A stretch of 64,000 nucleotides of DNA, taken from positions 124,001 to 188,000 of the forward strand of contig NZ_JWTA01000007.1 in the NCBI RefSeq assembly GCF_000813825.1. Reading direction: 5' to 3'. Position numbers and translations under genes: made by a program. The notes under the pieces were generated by a model. It made no database searches. It was not told the origin of the DNA and was given only the letters and a program-made list of their open reading frames with translations. This document shows, piece after piece, positions 45,004 through 52,710 of this stretch. Origin of the DNA: Chryseobacterium taiwanense. Lineage in GTDB: Bacteria > Bacteroidota > Bacteroidia > Flavobacteriales > Weeksellaceae. The stretch's first letter is position 1. Each line of letters opens with the position of its first letter.

Positions 45004-45927
45004 ATGCACCTACAAATCAAGCAAGCAAATATCGGCTACAACAAAACCTTAATTTCAAATGCAAATGCTCATTTGAAATTAGGAGAAGTATGCTTGTTGA
45101 TCGGTAATAATGGTGTTGGAAAAACAACATTAATTAAATCAATTTTACATCAGATACCTTTATTAAGCGGAGGAATTTCAATTCATAATAAAAATGTAAA
45201 GAATCTTTCCGTTAAAGAAATTGCAGAACAAATAGCTGTTGTTTTTTCTAAGTCGATCATTCCGCAGAATTATACCGTAGAAGATTTAATTTCATTAGGG
45301 AAATACATTTACTATCCTTTTTATTTTGAGCTTAAAAAAGAAGACCGAGAAGAAGTATCGCATATTATTGAAGAGCTTGATCTGGTACAATATAAAAATA
45401 CATTACTCAAAAACCTTTCAGACGGAAACCTTCAAAAAGCTTTTATTGGTCGGGCTTTAACGCAGAACTCCCCTATCATCATTCTTGATGAACCCACAAC
45501 ACATTTAGACGAAAAAAATAAGATTATCATCTTAAAAACACTCCGAAGATTAGCTCAGGAACAGAATAAATTAATTTTATTTTCTTCTCATGATTGGCGT
45601 TTAGCTAAAGAATTTGCAGATAAAATCTGGTATGTAAAAGATCAGCATTTGTACTCTGGAATTGTTGAAGATGTTTTGTTGCAACATGAAGAACTTACCA
45701 ATGCTTCTTTATTCCAGATCAACGAAAAATTTGTTGCGCCTAAGATTATCGCACCTGATTTTTATAAAGAAATGCTGTATTCTTTACTTCAAAAAAACTT
45801 TCAAAAAGATCTTTCGGCTCTGAATTTTGAATTTCAGAACAATTTTTGGTTAATTTCTGACAACTCTTCAAAACACCAATGCGAATCCTTTGAAGAAATC
45901 GTTAATTTCGTGAAAACCATTTATTAA
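45004..45927 (+). CDS. FepC-type ABC transporter ATP-binding protein
   Basis: A 307-residue ATPase when started at MHLQIKQANIGYNKTLIS. A GTG at 44983 would extend it by seven residues but lies inside the right arm of the inserted repeat. Walker A is GNNGVGKTT (about residue 35), the signature is degenerate (NLSDGNLQKAF in place of LSGGQ), Walker B is IIILDEPT, and the switch His is in LFSSHDW. A C-terminal extension of some 55 residues after the ATPase fold is of unknown role. It pairs with the FecCD permease upstream to import iron complexes or cobalamin. Confidence 0.92.
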   Translation: MHLQIKQANIGYNKTLISNANAHLKLGEVCLLIGNNGVGKTTLIKSILHQIPLLSGGISIHNKNVKNLSVKEIAEQIAVVFSKSIIPQNYTVEDLISLGKYIYYPFYFELKKEDREEVSHIIEELDLVQYKNTLLKNLSDGNLQKAFIGRALTQNSPIIILDEPTTHLDEKNKIIILKTLRRLAQEQNKLILFSSHDWRLAKEFADKIWYVKDQHLYSGIVEDVLLQHEELTNASLFQINEKFVAPKIIAPDFYKEMLYSLLQKNFQKDLSALNFEFQNNFWLISDNSSKHQCESFEEIVNFVKTIY

Positions 45928-45953
45928 TCTTCTTTTTTCTTTACATATTCCAT

Positions 45954-45973
45954 ATACTATGCATGCATAGTAT
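45954..45973. promoter_or_regulatory. Upstream palindromic operator of the MarR/fad locus
   Basis: A perfect 20-bp palindrome with half-site ATACTATGCA. It shares the core TATGCATGCATA with a second palindrome 83 bp downstream and lies 27 bp after the ATPase stop codon. Confidence 0.72.
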
Positions 45974-46034
45974 TATGCTAATCATACAATTTAATCAGTT
46001 TATTATCAGTGTATTAACAAATTTTAACGTTAAT

Positions 46035-46058
46035 AAATATTATGCATGCATAATATTT
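46035..46058. promoter_or_regulatory. Promoter-proximal palindromic operator of the MarR/fad locus
   Basis: A perfect 24-bp palindrome with half-site AAATATTATGCA, two bases before a TAAATTTG -7 box at 46061-46068. A protein bound here would cover the promoter of the MarR gene at 46095. Confidence 0.78.
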
Positions 46059-46094
46059 GCTAAATTTGGGTAAAACCATTTCAGTAAAAATATA

Positions 46095-46544
46095 ATGGAT
46101 AATAATAAAGATAAAATAGAAAACGTAGATTTAATTTTAAAGCAGACTTGGTTGGCTGTTTCTAAAATGTATACCGATCTTGCCCAAGAACATGATTCTA
46201 CGGCTGTTCAGGCCCTTACTTTACTTAAAATCGATCCTAAAGAAGGTACAAGAAGTACAAATCTAGGTCCGAAAATGGCGATTGAACCTACTTCATTAAC
46301 AAGAATTATTAAGCTTTTAGAAGACAACGGATATATCTATAAGGAAAAGACAACGACGGATAAACGTGAAGTGATCATTAAACTTACAGATAAAGGACTG
46401 AATTCAAGAAATATGTCTAAAGAAGTTGTCGTGAACTTCAATAAAAGAGTCATGGAGAAAATTGCTCCTGAAAAGTTAGAAATGTTCAAAGATGTCATGT
46501 GCGAGATCATGAAAATCGCTACAGACCTAAACAACAAAAAATAG
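46095..46544 (+). CDS. MarR-family transcriptional regulator of the fad operon
   Basis: A 149-residue winged-helix regulator. The DNA-binding region EGTRSTNLGPKMAIEPTSLTRIIKLLEDNGYIYKEK (about residues 50-88) and the wing TTDKREVIIKLTDKG match MarR. The N- and C-terminal helices form the dimer interface. Two large palindromes upstream share one core, implying autorepression and control of the beta-oxidation genes that follow 108 bp later. Acyl-CoA or free fatty acid as inducer is an inference from the neighbours. Confidence 0.9.
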   Translation: MDNNKDKIENVDLILKQTWLAVSKMYTDLAQEHDSTAVQALTLLKIDPKEGTRSTNLGPKMAIEPTSLTRIIKLLEDNGYIYKEKTTTDKREVIIKLTDKGLNSRNMSKEVVVNFNKRVMEKIAPEKLEMFKDVMCEIMKIATDLNNKK

Positions 46545-46554
46545 AGATTATAAT

Positions 46555-46615
46555 TGTCATTCTGATGAAGTATTTAGTAATGAAATTCTTCATTACGCCT
46601 CGTTTGAATCAGAAT
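46555..46615. repeat. Intergenic hairpin repeat between the MarR gene and fadN
   Basis: Starts TTGTCATTCTGATGAAG. The outer arms ATTCTGAT (46559-46566) and ATCAGAAT (46608-46615) enclose an inner perfect hairpin GTAATGAA-ATTC-TTCATTAC (46577-46596). It is one of four related copies in the window. Confidence 0.62.
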
Positions 46616-46652
46616 AATCATAAAATTAAAACAATTACAAATAATAAATCAA

Positions 46653-49046
46653 ATGAAAAGAAGAATCAAACACGTTACAGTTCTTGGTTCAGGAATTATG
46701 GGAAGCGGTATTGCGGCTCACTTCGCTAATATTGGCGTAGAAGTTTCGCTTTTAGATATCGTTCCTTTTGAACTCACTGAAGCAGAACAGAAGAAAGGTT
46801 TGACCAAAGAGGATAAAGCGGTAAGGAACAGAATCGCTTCTGAAAACTTTGAAAAACTTAAAAAAGCAAGTCCGGCTCTACTCTATTCTCCAAAATTCGC
46901 AGATAGAATAAAAGTTGGAAATTTTGATGATGATTTACCAAAAATAAAAAATACAGACTGGATTATTGAAGTGGTAGTAGAAAGACTAGACATCAAGAAA
47001 TCCGTTTACGAAAAAATCGAACAATTCAGAAAACCGGGAACTTTAGTTTCATCAAATACTTCAGGTATTCCAATTAATATGTTGGTGGAAGGAAGAAGCG
47101 ACGATTTCAAACATTATTTTGCAGGAACTCACTTCTTTAATCCTGTAAGATATCTTCCTCTTTTAGAGATTATTCCGACAAACGATACAAATTCGGAAAT
47201 CATTGATTTCTACATGAATTACGGAGCGAAATTCTTAGGAAAAACAACCGTTTTAGCAAAAGATACGCCTGCGTTTATCGCCAATAGAATTGGAGTTTTC
47301 TCGATGATGGATTTGCTTCACAACGTTCAAAAACTTGGCTTAACGGTTTCTGAAGTTGATAAATTGACAGGGCCGGTAATCGGTCGACCAAAATCTGCGA
47401 CGTTCAGAACAGCAGATGTTGTTGGGTTGGATACATTGGTAATGGTAGCAAATGGTGTTCGTCAAAGCGGCGCAGAAGCGAATGATTTCAACAACGTTTT
47501 TGCTCTTCCAGATTACATCCAGAAAATGGTTGAGAATAAATGGTTAGGTTCAAAAACAGAGCAAGGTTTCTACAAAAAAGTGAAAAATGCAGAAGGAAAA
47601 TCTGAAATTCACGGATTAAATCTTGATACTTTAGAGTATGAACTTCAAGGAAAATCTTCTTTCCCTACTTTAGAATTAACTAAAAATATTGATAAACCAA
47701 TTGACAGATTTAAAGTCTTAATTGGTGGAAAAGACAAAGCCGGAGAATTGTACAGAAAATCATTAGGTGCATTATTCGCTTATGTTTCGCATAAAGTGCC
47801 TGAAATTTCTGATGAAGTGTACAAAATCGATGATGCGATGAGAGCAGGTTTCGGTTGGGAAAATGGTCCGTTTGAAATTTGGGATGCTGTTGGTGTTCAA
47901 AAAGGTATTGAATTAGCTACAGAAGCTGGTTATCAAGTTTCAGACTGGGTGAAAAATGTAGAGACTTTCTATAAAGTAAATGATGAAGGACAAAGCATTT
48001 ATGTTGACAAAAATTCTGGGGAATACAACAAAATTCCTGGACAGGATGCTTTCATTATTTTAGATAATATCAGAAAAAATAAAACGCTTTGGAGTAATTC
48101 AGGTGCTGCGATTGAAGATTTAGGCGATGGAATTATCAATTTTGAAATTCGTTCTAAAATGAACTCTTTGGGAGGTGAAGTTTTAGACGGATTAAACAGA
48201 GCCATTGATTTAGCTGAAAAAGAATATGATGGTCTGGTGGTTGGAAATCAAGGCACAAATTTCTCTGTGGGAGCGAATTTAGCAATGATTCTAATGATGG
48301 CGATCGAACAGGATTGGGATGATTTGAATATGGCCATTGCTTATTTCCAAAAATCGATGATGAGAGTTCGCTACTCTTCTATTCCTGTTGTTGTTGCTCC
48401 TCACGGAATGACTCTTGGTGGTGGTTGTGAAATGACTATGCATGCAGACAGAGTTGTCGCAGCAGCAGAAACTTACATCGGATTGGTTGAAACCGGAGTG
48501 GGTGTAATTCCTGGTGGTGGTGGAACAAAAGAACTGACTTTGAGAACGTCAAGAGAATTCCACAGCGATGATGTGAAGAACAACAGACTTCGTGAAGCTT
48601 TCATGAATATCGCAATGGGTAAAGTCGCTACTTCTGCTTATGAAGCCTACGATATGGGAATCCTTGAAAAAGGAAAAGATATCGTTTCCGTAAGCAAAAA
48701 CAGACAAATTGCCGAAGCAAAAAAAGTGGCAAAATTATTAGCAGAACAAGGCTATACTCAACCTATCGAGCAGAAAGTAAAAGTGTTGGGTAAAGATGCA
48801 TTGGGAATGTTTTATGTTGGAACAGATCAAATGTTAACCGGAAATTATATCTCTGCACACGACAAAAAAATTGCGGACAAATTAGCTAATGTAATGGTCG
48901 GAGGAAATCTTTCTGAACCAACCGTTGTTACTGAACAATACTTATTGAATCTTGAAAGAGAAACGTTCTTGCAACTTTGTGGTGAGAGAAAAACATTGGA
49001 GAGAATTCAGTACATGTTACAAAACGGAAAGCCTTTGAGAAATTAA
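46653..49046 (+). CDS. fadN: 3-hydroxyacyl-CoA dehydrogenase / enoyl-CoA hydratase (FadN type)
   Basis: A 797-residue bifunctional enzyme of fatty acid beta-oxidation. The N-terminal half binds NAD (VLGSGIMGSGIAAHFANIGVEVSLLDI, GxGxxG at residues 9-14) and carries the dehydrogenase domain with THFFNPVRYLPLLEI. The C-terminal third is a crotonase fold (VVVAPHGMTLGGGCEMTMHAD, VETGVGVIPGGGGT). This dehydrogenase-first order differs from E. coli FadB and matches B. subtilis FadN, as do the length and the neighbours fadA and fadE. It hydrates enoyl-CoA and oxidises 3-hydroxyacyl-CoA in the cytoplasm. Confidence 0.93.
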   Translation: MKRRIKHVTVLGSGIMGSGIAAHFANIGVEVSLLDIVPFELTEAEQKKGLTKEDKAVRNRIASENFEKLKKASPALLYSPKFADRIKVGNFDDDLPKIKNTDWIIEVVVERLDIKKSVYEKIEQFRKPGTLVSSNTSGIPINMLVEGRSDDFKHYFAGTHFFNPVRYLPLLEIIPTNDTNSEIIDFYMNYGAKFLGKTTVLAKDTPAFIANRIGVFSMMDLLHNVQKLGLTVSEVDKLTGPVIGRPKSATFRTADVVGLDTLVMVANGVRQSGAEANDFNNVFALPDYIQKMVENKWLGSKTEQGFYKKVKNAEGKSEIHGLNLDTLEYELQGKSSFPTLELTKNIDKPIDRFKVLIGGKDKAGELYRKSLGALFAYVSHKVPEISDEVYKIDDAMRAGFGWENGPFEIWDAVGVQKGIELATEAGYQVSDWVKNVETFYKVNDEGQSIYVDKNSGEYNKIPGQDAFIILDNIRKNKTLWSNSGAAIEDLGDGIINFEIRSKMNSLGGEVLDGLNRAIDLAEKEYDGLVVGNQGTNFSVGANLAMILMMAIEQDWDDLNMAIAYFQKSMMRVRYSSIPVVVAPHGMTLGGGCEMTMHADRVVAAAETYIGLVETGVGVIPGGGGTKELTLRTSREFHSDDVKNNRLREAFMNIAMGKVATSAYEAYDMGILEKGKDIVSVSKNRQIAEAKKVAKLLAEQGYTQPIEQKVKVLGKDALGMFYVGTDQMLTGNYISAHDKKIADKLANVMVGGNLSEPTVVTEQYLLNLERETFLQLCGERKTLERIQYMLQNGKPLRN

Positions 49047-49066
49047 AATTAAAAATTTCCATATAG

Positions 49067-49114
49067 TTTGTCATTCCATAGGAATCTAAGCTTAGATGCT
49101 TTCAACATGACAAA
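49067..49114. repeat. Intergenic hairpin repeat between fadN and fadA
   Basis: TTTGTCAT (49067-49074) and ATGACAAA (49107-49114) enclose a perfect 14-bp palindrome ATCTAAGCTTAGAT (49084-49097). It belongs to the same dispersed TTGTCAT family as the copies near 7.9, 20.2 and 46.6 kb and lies within the operon, so it is transcribed. Confidence 0.65.
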
Positions 49115-49159
49115 CTTGATGTATAATTTTTTAATTAAAATCAAATAATTAATAAACAA

Positions 49160-50341
49160 ATGTCAAAACAAGCATATATAGTAAAGGGTTTCAGAACTGC
49201 CGTTGGAAAAGCTCCAAAAGGAAGTTTAAGATTTACAAGACCCGATGTAATGGCGGCAACCGTAATTGAAAAATTAATGGCTGAACTTCCGCAATTAGAC
49301 AAAAACAGAATCGATGACCTTATCGTAGGAAACGCAATGCCGGAAGCTGAACAAGGCTTAAATGTGGCTCGTTTGATTTCTTTGATGGGTTTAAATACAG
49401 ATAAAGTTCCCGGAGTTACGGTAAACAGATATTGTGCATCAGGAAGTGAGGCGATTGCGATTGCTTCTGCAAAAATCCAGGCTGGAATGGCGGATTGCAT
49501 TATTGCAGGAGGAACAGAATCCATGTCTTATATTCCAATGGGAGGTTATAAACCAGTTCCTGAAACGGACATCGCTAAAACAAACCCTGATTATTATTGG
49601 GGAATGGGTTACACCGCAGAAGAAGTTGCAAAACAATACAATATTACAAGAGAAGAACAGGATCAGTTTGCTTTCGAATCTCACATGAAGGCTTTGAAAG
49701 CAAATCAGGAAGGTAAATTTGCCAATCAGATTGTTCCTATCCCGGTTGAATACAACTTCTTAGATGAAAACCAGAAAATGCAAACTAAAAAGTTTGATTT
49801 CTCAGTAGATGAAGGTCCGAGAGCAGATACATCTTTAGCTGGTTTATCTAAATTAAGACCTGTTTTCGCCAACGGAGGAAGTGTAACAGCAGGAAACTCT
49901 TCTCAAATGAGTGACGGTGCAGCTTTCGTTATGGTAATGAGCGAGGAAATGGTAAAAGAATTAGGATTGCAACCGGAAGCTAGATTAGTGGCTTACGCAG
50001 CTGCTGGTCTTGAGCCTAGAATTATGGGAATGGGACCTATCTATGCTATTCCAAAAGCTTTAAAGCAAGCTGGTTTAGAACTAAAAGATATTGAATTAAT
50101 TGAGTTAAATGAAGCATTTGCATCTCAATCTGTTGCGATTAAAAAAGAATTAGGTTTAAATCCTGATATTTTGAATGTAAACGGAGGTGCAATCGCTCTT
50201 GGTCACCCACTTGGATGTACAGGAACAAAATTAACTGTTCAACTTCTTGATGAAATGAGAAAACGCGGAAACAAATACGGAATGGTTTCTATGTGCGTAG
50301 GAACAGGACAAGGAGCGGCTTCAATTTTTGAACTTCTTTAA
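49160..50341 (+). CDS. fadA: Acetyl-CoA acyltransferase (thiolase)
   Basis: A 393-residue thiolase, the last step of beta-oxidation (3-ketoacyl-CoA plus CoA to acetyl-CoA and shortened acyl-CoA). The acylated Cys is in TVNRYCASGSEAIAIA (about residue 93), the His in NGGAIALGHPLGCTGTK, and the second Cys in SMCVGTGQGAA; all three catalytic positions are intact. It follows fadN and, after an inserted four-helix-bundle gene, precedes fadE, as in the fadNAE operon of Bacillus. Confidence 0.95.
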   Translation: MSKQAYIVKGFRTAVGKAPKGSLRFTRPDVMAATVIEKLMAELPQLDKNRIDDLIVGNAMPEAEQGLNVARLISLMGLNTDKVPGVTVNRYCASGSEAIAIASAKIQAGMADCIIAGGTESMSYIPMGGYKPVPETDIAKTNPDYYWGMGYTAEEVAKQYNITREEQDQFAFESHMKALKANQEGKFANQIVPIPVEYNFLDENQKMQTKKFDFSVDEGPRADTSLAGLSKLRPVFANGGSVTAGNSSQMSDGAAFVMVMSEEMVKELGLQPEARLVAYAAAGLEPRIMGMGPIYAIPKALKQAGLELKDIELIELNEAFASQSVAIKKELGLNPDILNVNGGAIALGHPLGCTGTKLTVQLLDEMRKRGNKYGMVSMCVGTGQGAASIFELL

Positions 50342-50343
50342 TT

Positions 50344-50772
50344 AATTATAGATTTTAAATTATAAATTTTAGATGAATAACTTCAAAGAAGATAATTTGA
50401 TTCAGATAAAGACCTTTGAATTTGCATTAAGAATTATTAAATTGTATACTCAATGTAAAACTCAAAATGAATTTATTTTATCTAAACAAATTCTTCGTTG
50501 TGGAACTTCAATTGGCGCAAATGTAGAAGAAGCAATTGCTGCTCAATCTAAAAAAGATTTTATTTCAAAACTTTCAATTGCAAACAAAGAAGCAAGAGAA
50601 ACTAGATATTGGTTAAGACTTTATCAATCTTCAAATTTGGTTCAAATTGAAATTAACTCTTATTTGAAAGAAATAGAAAGTATCATTAATATTTTGACTA
50701 AGATCATTAAAACTTCATCTGAAAATTTATAACTGAAATCTAATTTAAAATTTATAATCTAAAATTTAAAAT
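50344..50772. mobile_element. AT-rich inverted-repeat-bounded unit carrying the four-helix-bundle gene
   Basis: The left flank contains TAGATTTTAAATTATAAA then TTTTAGAT (50349-50374), and the reverse complement of the right flank (50737-50765) contains TAGATTATAAATTTTAAATT then AGAT, alignable with two mismatches and a 2-nt gap. The repeats start at the fadA stop region and end just before fadE, so the unit fills the gap between the two. AT-richness lowers the specificity of the match. No transposase is present. Confidence 0.5.
50373..50732 (+). CDS. Four-helix-bundle protein (S23 / 23S rRNA intervening-sequence type)
   Basis: A 119-residue all-helical protein. It contains FEFALRIIKLYTQC, LSKQILRCGTSIGANVEEAIAAQSKKDFISKLSIANKEARETRYWLRLYQSS (read in parts, residues about 38-92), the central SIGANxxEA...KxARET.YWL pattern of the TIGR02436 family. 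Relatives are encoded within intervening sequences of 23S rRNA genes in Leptospira and Coxiella and are scattered in Bacteroidota. Function is unknown. Here it lies between fadA and fadE, co-directional with both, and has no link to beta-oxidation. Confidence 0.93.
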   Translation: MNNFKEDNLIQIKTFEFALRIIKLYTQCKTQNEFILSKQILRCGTSIGANVEEAIAAQSKKDFISKLSIANKEARETRYWLRLYQSSNLVQIEINSYLKEIESIINILTKIIKTSSENL

Positions 50773-50780
50773 AAACAATA

Positions 50781-52559
50781 ATGAGCAATATATTAAAAGG
50801 TGGTGAATTCCTGATCAAGGAAATTCCAGCTAATGAAATTTTTAGTCTTGAAGAATTAAGCGAAGAACAAAAAATGCTTCGTGATTCTGCGAAAGAATTT
50901 ATTGATAGAGAAGTAATTCCTCATCACGATCGTTTTGAGAAAAAAGATTATGCATTGACAGAGCAGACAATGCGTCAATTAGGAGAAATGGGATTATTGG
51001 GAATCACAGTTCCAGAAGAATACGGCGGTCTTGGAATGGGATTCGTGAGCACAATGTTGGCTTGCGATTATGTTTCAGGAGGAAACGGCTCATTAGCTAC
51101 AGCTTACGGTGCTCATACAGGAATCGGAACCCTTCCTACCCTTCTTTACGGAAGCGAGGAGTTGAAAAAGAAATATCTTCCGGATTTAGCTACCGGAACA
51201 AAATTCGGAGCTTATTGTTTGACTGAACCGGATGCTGGTTCTGATGCAAACTCAGGAAAGACAAGAGCAAGATTGTCTGAAGACGGAAAACATTATATCA
51301 TCAACGGACAAAAAATGTGGATTTCTAATGCAGGTTTTGCAGATACTTTCACTTTGTTTGCTAAAATTGATGATGATAAAAACATCACAGGTTTCGTAAT
51401 CAACCGTTCTGAATTAGAAAATCCTGAAAGCTTAACTTTTGGTGAGGAAGAACATAAATTAGGAATCCGTTCATCTTCTACTCGTCAGGTTTTCTTCAAT
51501 GATATGAAGGTTCCTGTAGAGAATATGTTGGGTGAAAGAAACAACGGTTTCAAAATCGCTTTGAATGCATTGAATGTTGGTAGAATTAAATTAGCTGCAG
51601 CGAATCTTGACGGACAAAGAAGAATCTTAAACCACTCTATTCAATATTCAAATGAAAGAAAACAGTTTGGAGTTTCTATTTCAACTTTCGGAGCAATCAG
51701 AAAGAAAATTGCAGAAATGTCGACAGGTGTTTTTGTAAGTGAAGCAGGTTCTTACCGTTTGGCAAAAAATGTTGAAGATAAAATTGCAGAATTAGTTGCA
51801 GGAGGAATGGATCATCAACAAGCTGAACTAAAAGGAGTTGAAGAATTCGCGGTAGAAGCTTCTATCCTTAAAGTTTTTGTATCAGATCTTACTCAAAATA
51901 CAGCGGATGAAGGAATTCAGATCTATGGAGGAATGGGATTTTCAGAAGATACTCCAATGGAATCTGCATGGAGAGACGCTAGAATTGGTAGAATCTATGA
52001 AGGAACCAATGAAATCAACAGACTTTTAGCAGTTGGAATGTTGATTAAGAGAGCAATGAAAGGAGAATTGGATTTATTATCTCCGGCAATGGCAATCAGC
52101 AAAGAATTGATGGGAATTCCGTCTTTCGAAGTTCCTGATTATTCTGCATTCATGAGTGAAGAAAAGTCAATTATCGCAAATCTTAAGAAAGTTTTCTTAA
52201 TGGTTTCGGGTGCTGCTCTTCAAAAATATATGATGGATATTGAGAAACAACAACATTTATTATTAAATGCTTCTGAAATTCTGAACCAGATCTATATGGC
52301 AGAATCCGCAATTTTAAGAGCTGAAAAGCACTTCTCTGCTGATTCGGTAGAAGCTGCAATGGCTCAGTTAAACCTTTATAAAGCGGTTGAGAAAATCATT
52401 GTAGCAGCAAAAGAAGGAATTGTTTCTTTCGCGGAAGGTGATGAGCAAAGAATGATGCTTTCAGGATTAAGAAGATTTACGAAGTATGCAAACCATCCGA
52501 ATGTAGTGGCATTAACAGAAAAAGTAGCGGCTCACTTTATTGATAAAGGAGCGTACTAA
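50781..52559 (+). CDS. fadE: Acyl-CoA dehydrogenase, long (FadE/VLCAD-like) form
   Basis: A 592-residue flavoenzyme making the first double bond in beta-oxidation. The FAD and substrate motifs are visible: YCLTEPDAGSDANSGKTRA, ISNAGFADTFTLFAKI, LNVGRIKLAAANLDG, and QIYGGMGFSEDTPMESAWRDARIGRIYEGTNEI, in which the Glu of YEGTNEI is the catalytic base of the family. A C-terminal extension of some 150 residues beyond the core makes it the long form, as in B. subtilis FadE (about 594 residues) and VLCAD. It ends the fadNAE-type operon, followed by a strong terminator. Confidence 0.95.
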   Translation: MSNILKGGEFLIKEIPANEIFSLEELSEEQKMLRDSAKEFIDREVIPHHDRFEKKDYALTEQTMRQLGEMGLLGITVPEEYGGLGMGFVSTMLACDYVSGGNGSLATAYGAHTGIGTLPTLLYGSEELKKKYLPDLATGTKFGAYCLTEPDAGSDANSGKTRARLSEDGKHYIINGQKMWISNAGFADTFTLFAKIDDDKNITGFVINRSELENPESLTFGEEEHKLGIRSSSTRQVFFNDMKVPVENMLGERNNGFKIALNALNVGRIKLAAANLDGQRRILNHSIQYSNERKQFGVSISTFGAIRKKIAEMSTGVFVSEAGSYRLAKNVEDKIAELVAGGMDHQQAELKGVEEFAVEASILKVFVSDLTQNTADEGIQIYGGMGFSEDTPMESAWRDARIGRIYEGTNEINRLLAVGMLIKRAMKGELDLLSPAMAISKELMGIPSFEVPDYSAFMSEEKSIIANLKKVFLMVSGAALQKYMMDIEKQQHLLLNASEILNQIYMAESAILRAEKHFSADSVEAAMAQLNLYKAVEKIIVAAKEGIVSFAEGDEQRMMLSGLRRFTKYANHPNVVALTEKVAAHFIDKGAY

Positions 52560-52576
52560 TCTCTATAAATATACAT

Positions 52577-52619
52577 TTGATTTTTAAAAAACGTCTCAAT
52601 CTTTTGGGACGTTTTTTTA
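52577..52619 (+). terminator. Terminator of the fadNAE-type operon
   Basis: AAAACGTCTCAA-TCTT-TTGGGACGTTTT with a run of seven T, 18 bp after the fadE stop. Confidence 0.88.
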
Positions 52620-52625
52620 TTTAAA

Positions 52626-52649
52626 AAATACTACAAATGTGGTATTTTT
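52626..52649. promoter_or_regulatory. Inverted repeat sharing a motif with the 56.0 kb intergenic region
   Basis: AAATACTACA and TGTGGTATTT pair around two bases (52626-52647). The right half, AAATGTGGTATTTTT (52635-52649), recurs with one change at 56048-56062. It is upstream of the secreted FISUMP-domain gene. Confidence 0.45.
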
Positions 52650-52710
52650 TTGCATTGGGATTAATCGGAAATTTACCCTGATATTATTATTAAAACTAAA
52701 AACGAATACT

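Noticed and set aside
49141..49524. 127-codon frame antisense to fadA
   Set aside because: Shadow frame; composition follows the complement of the thiolase codons.
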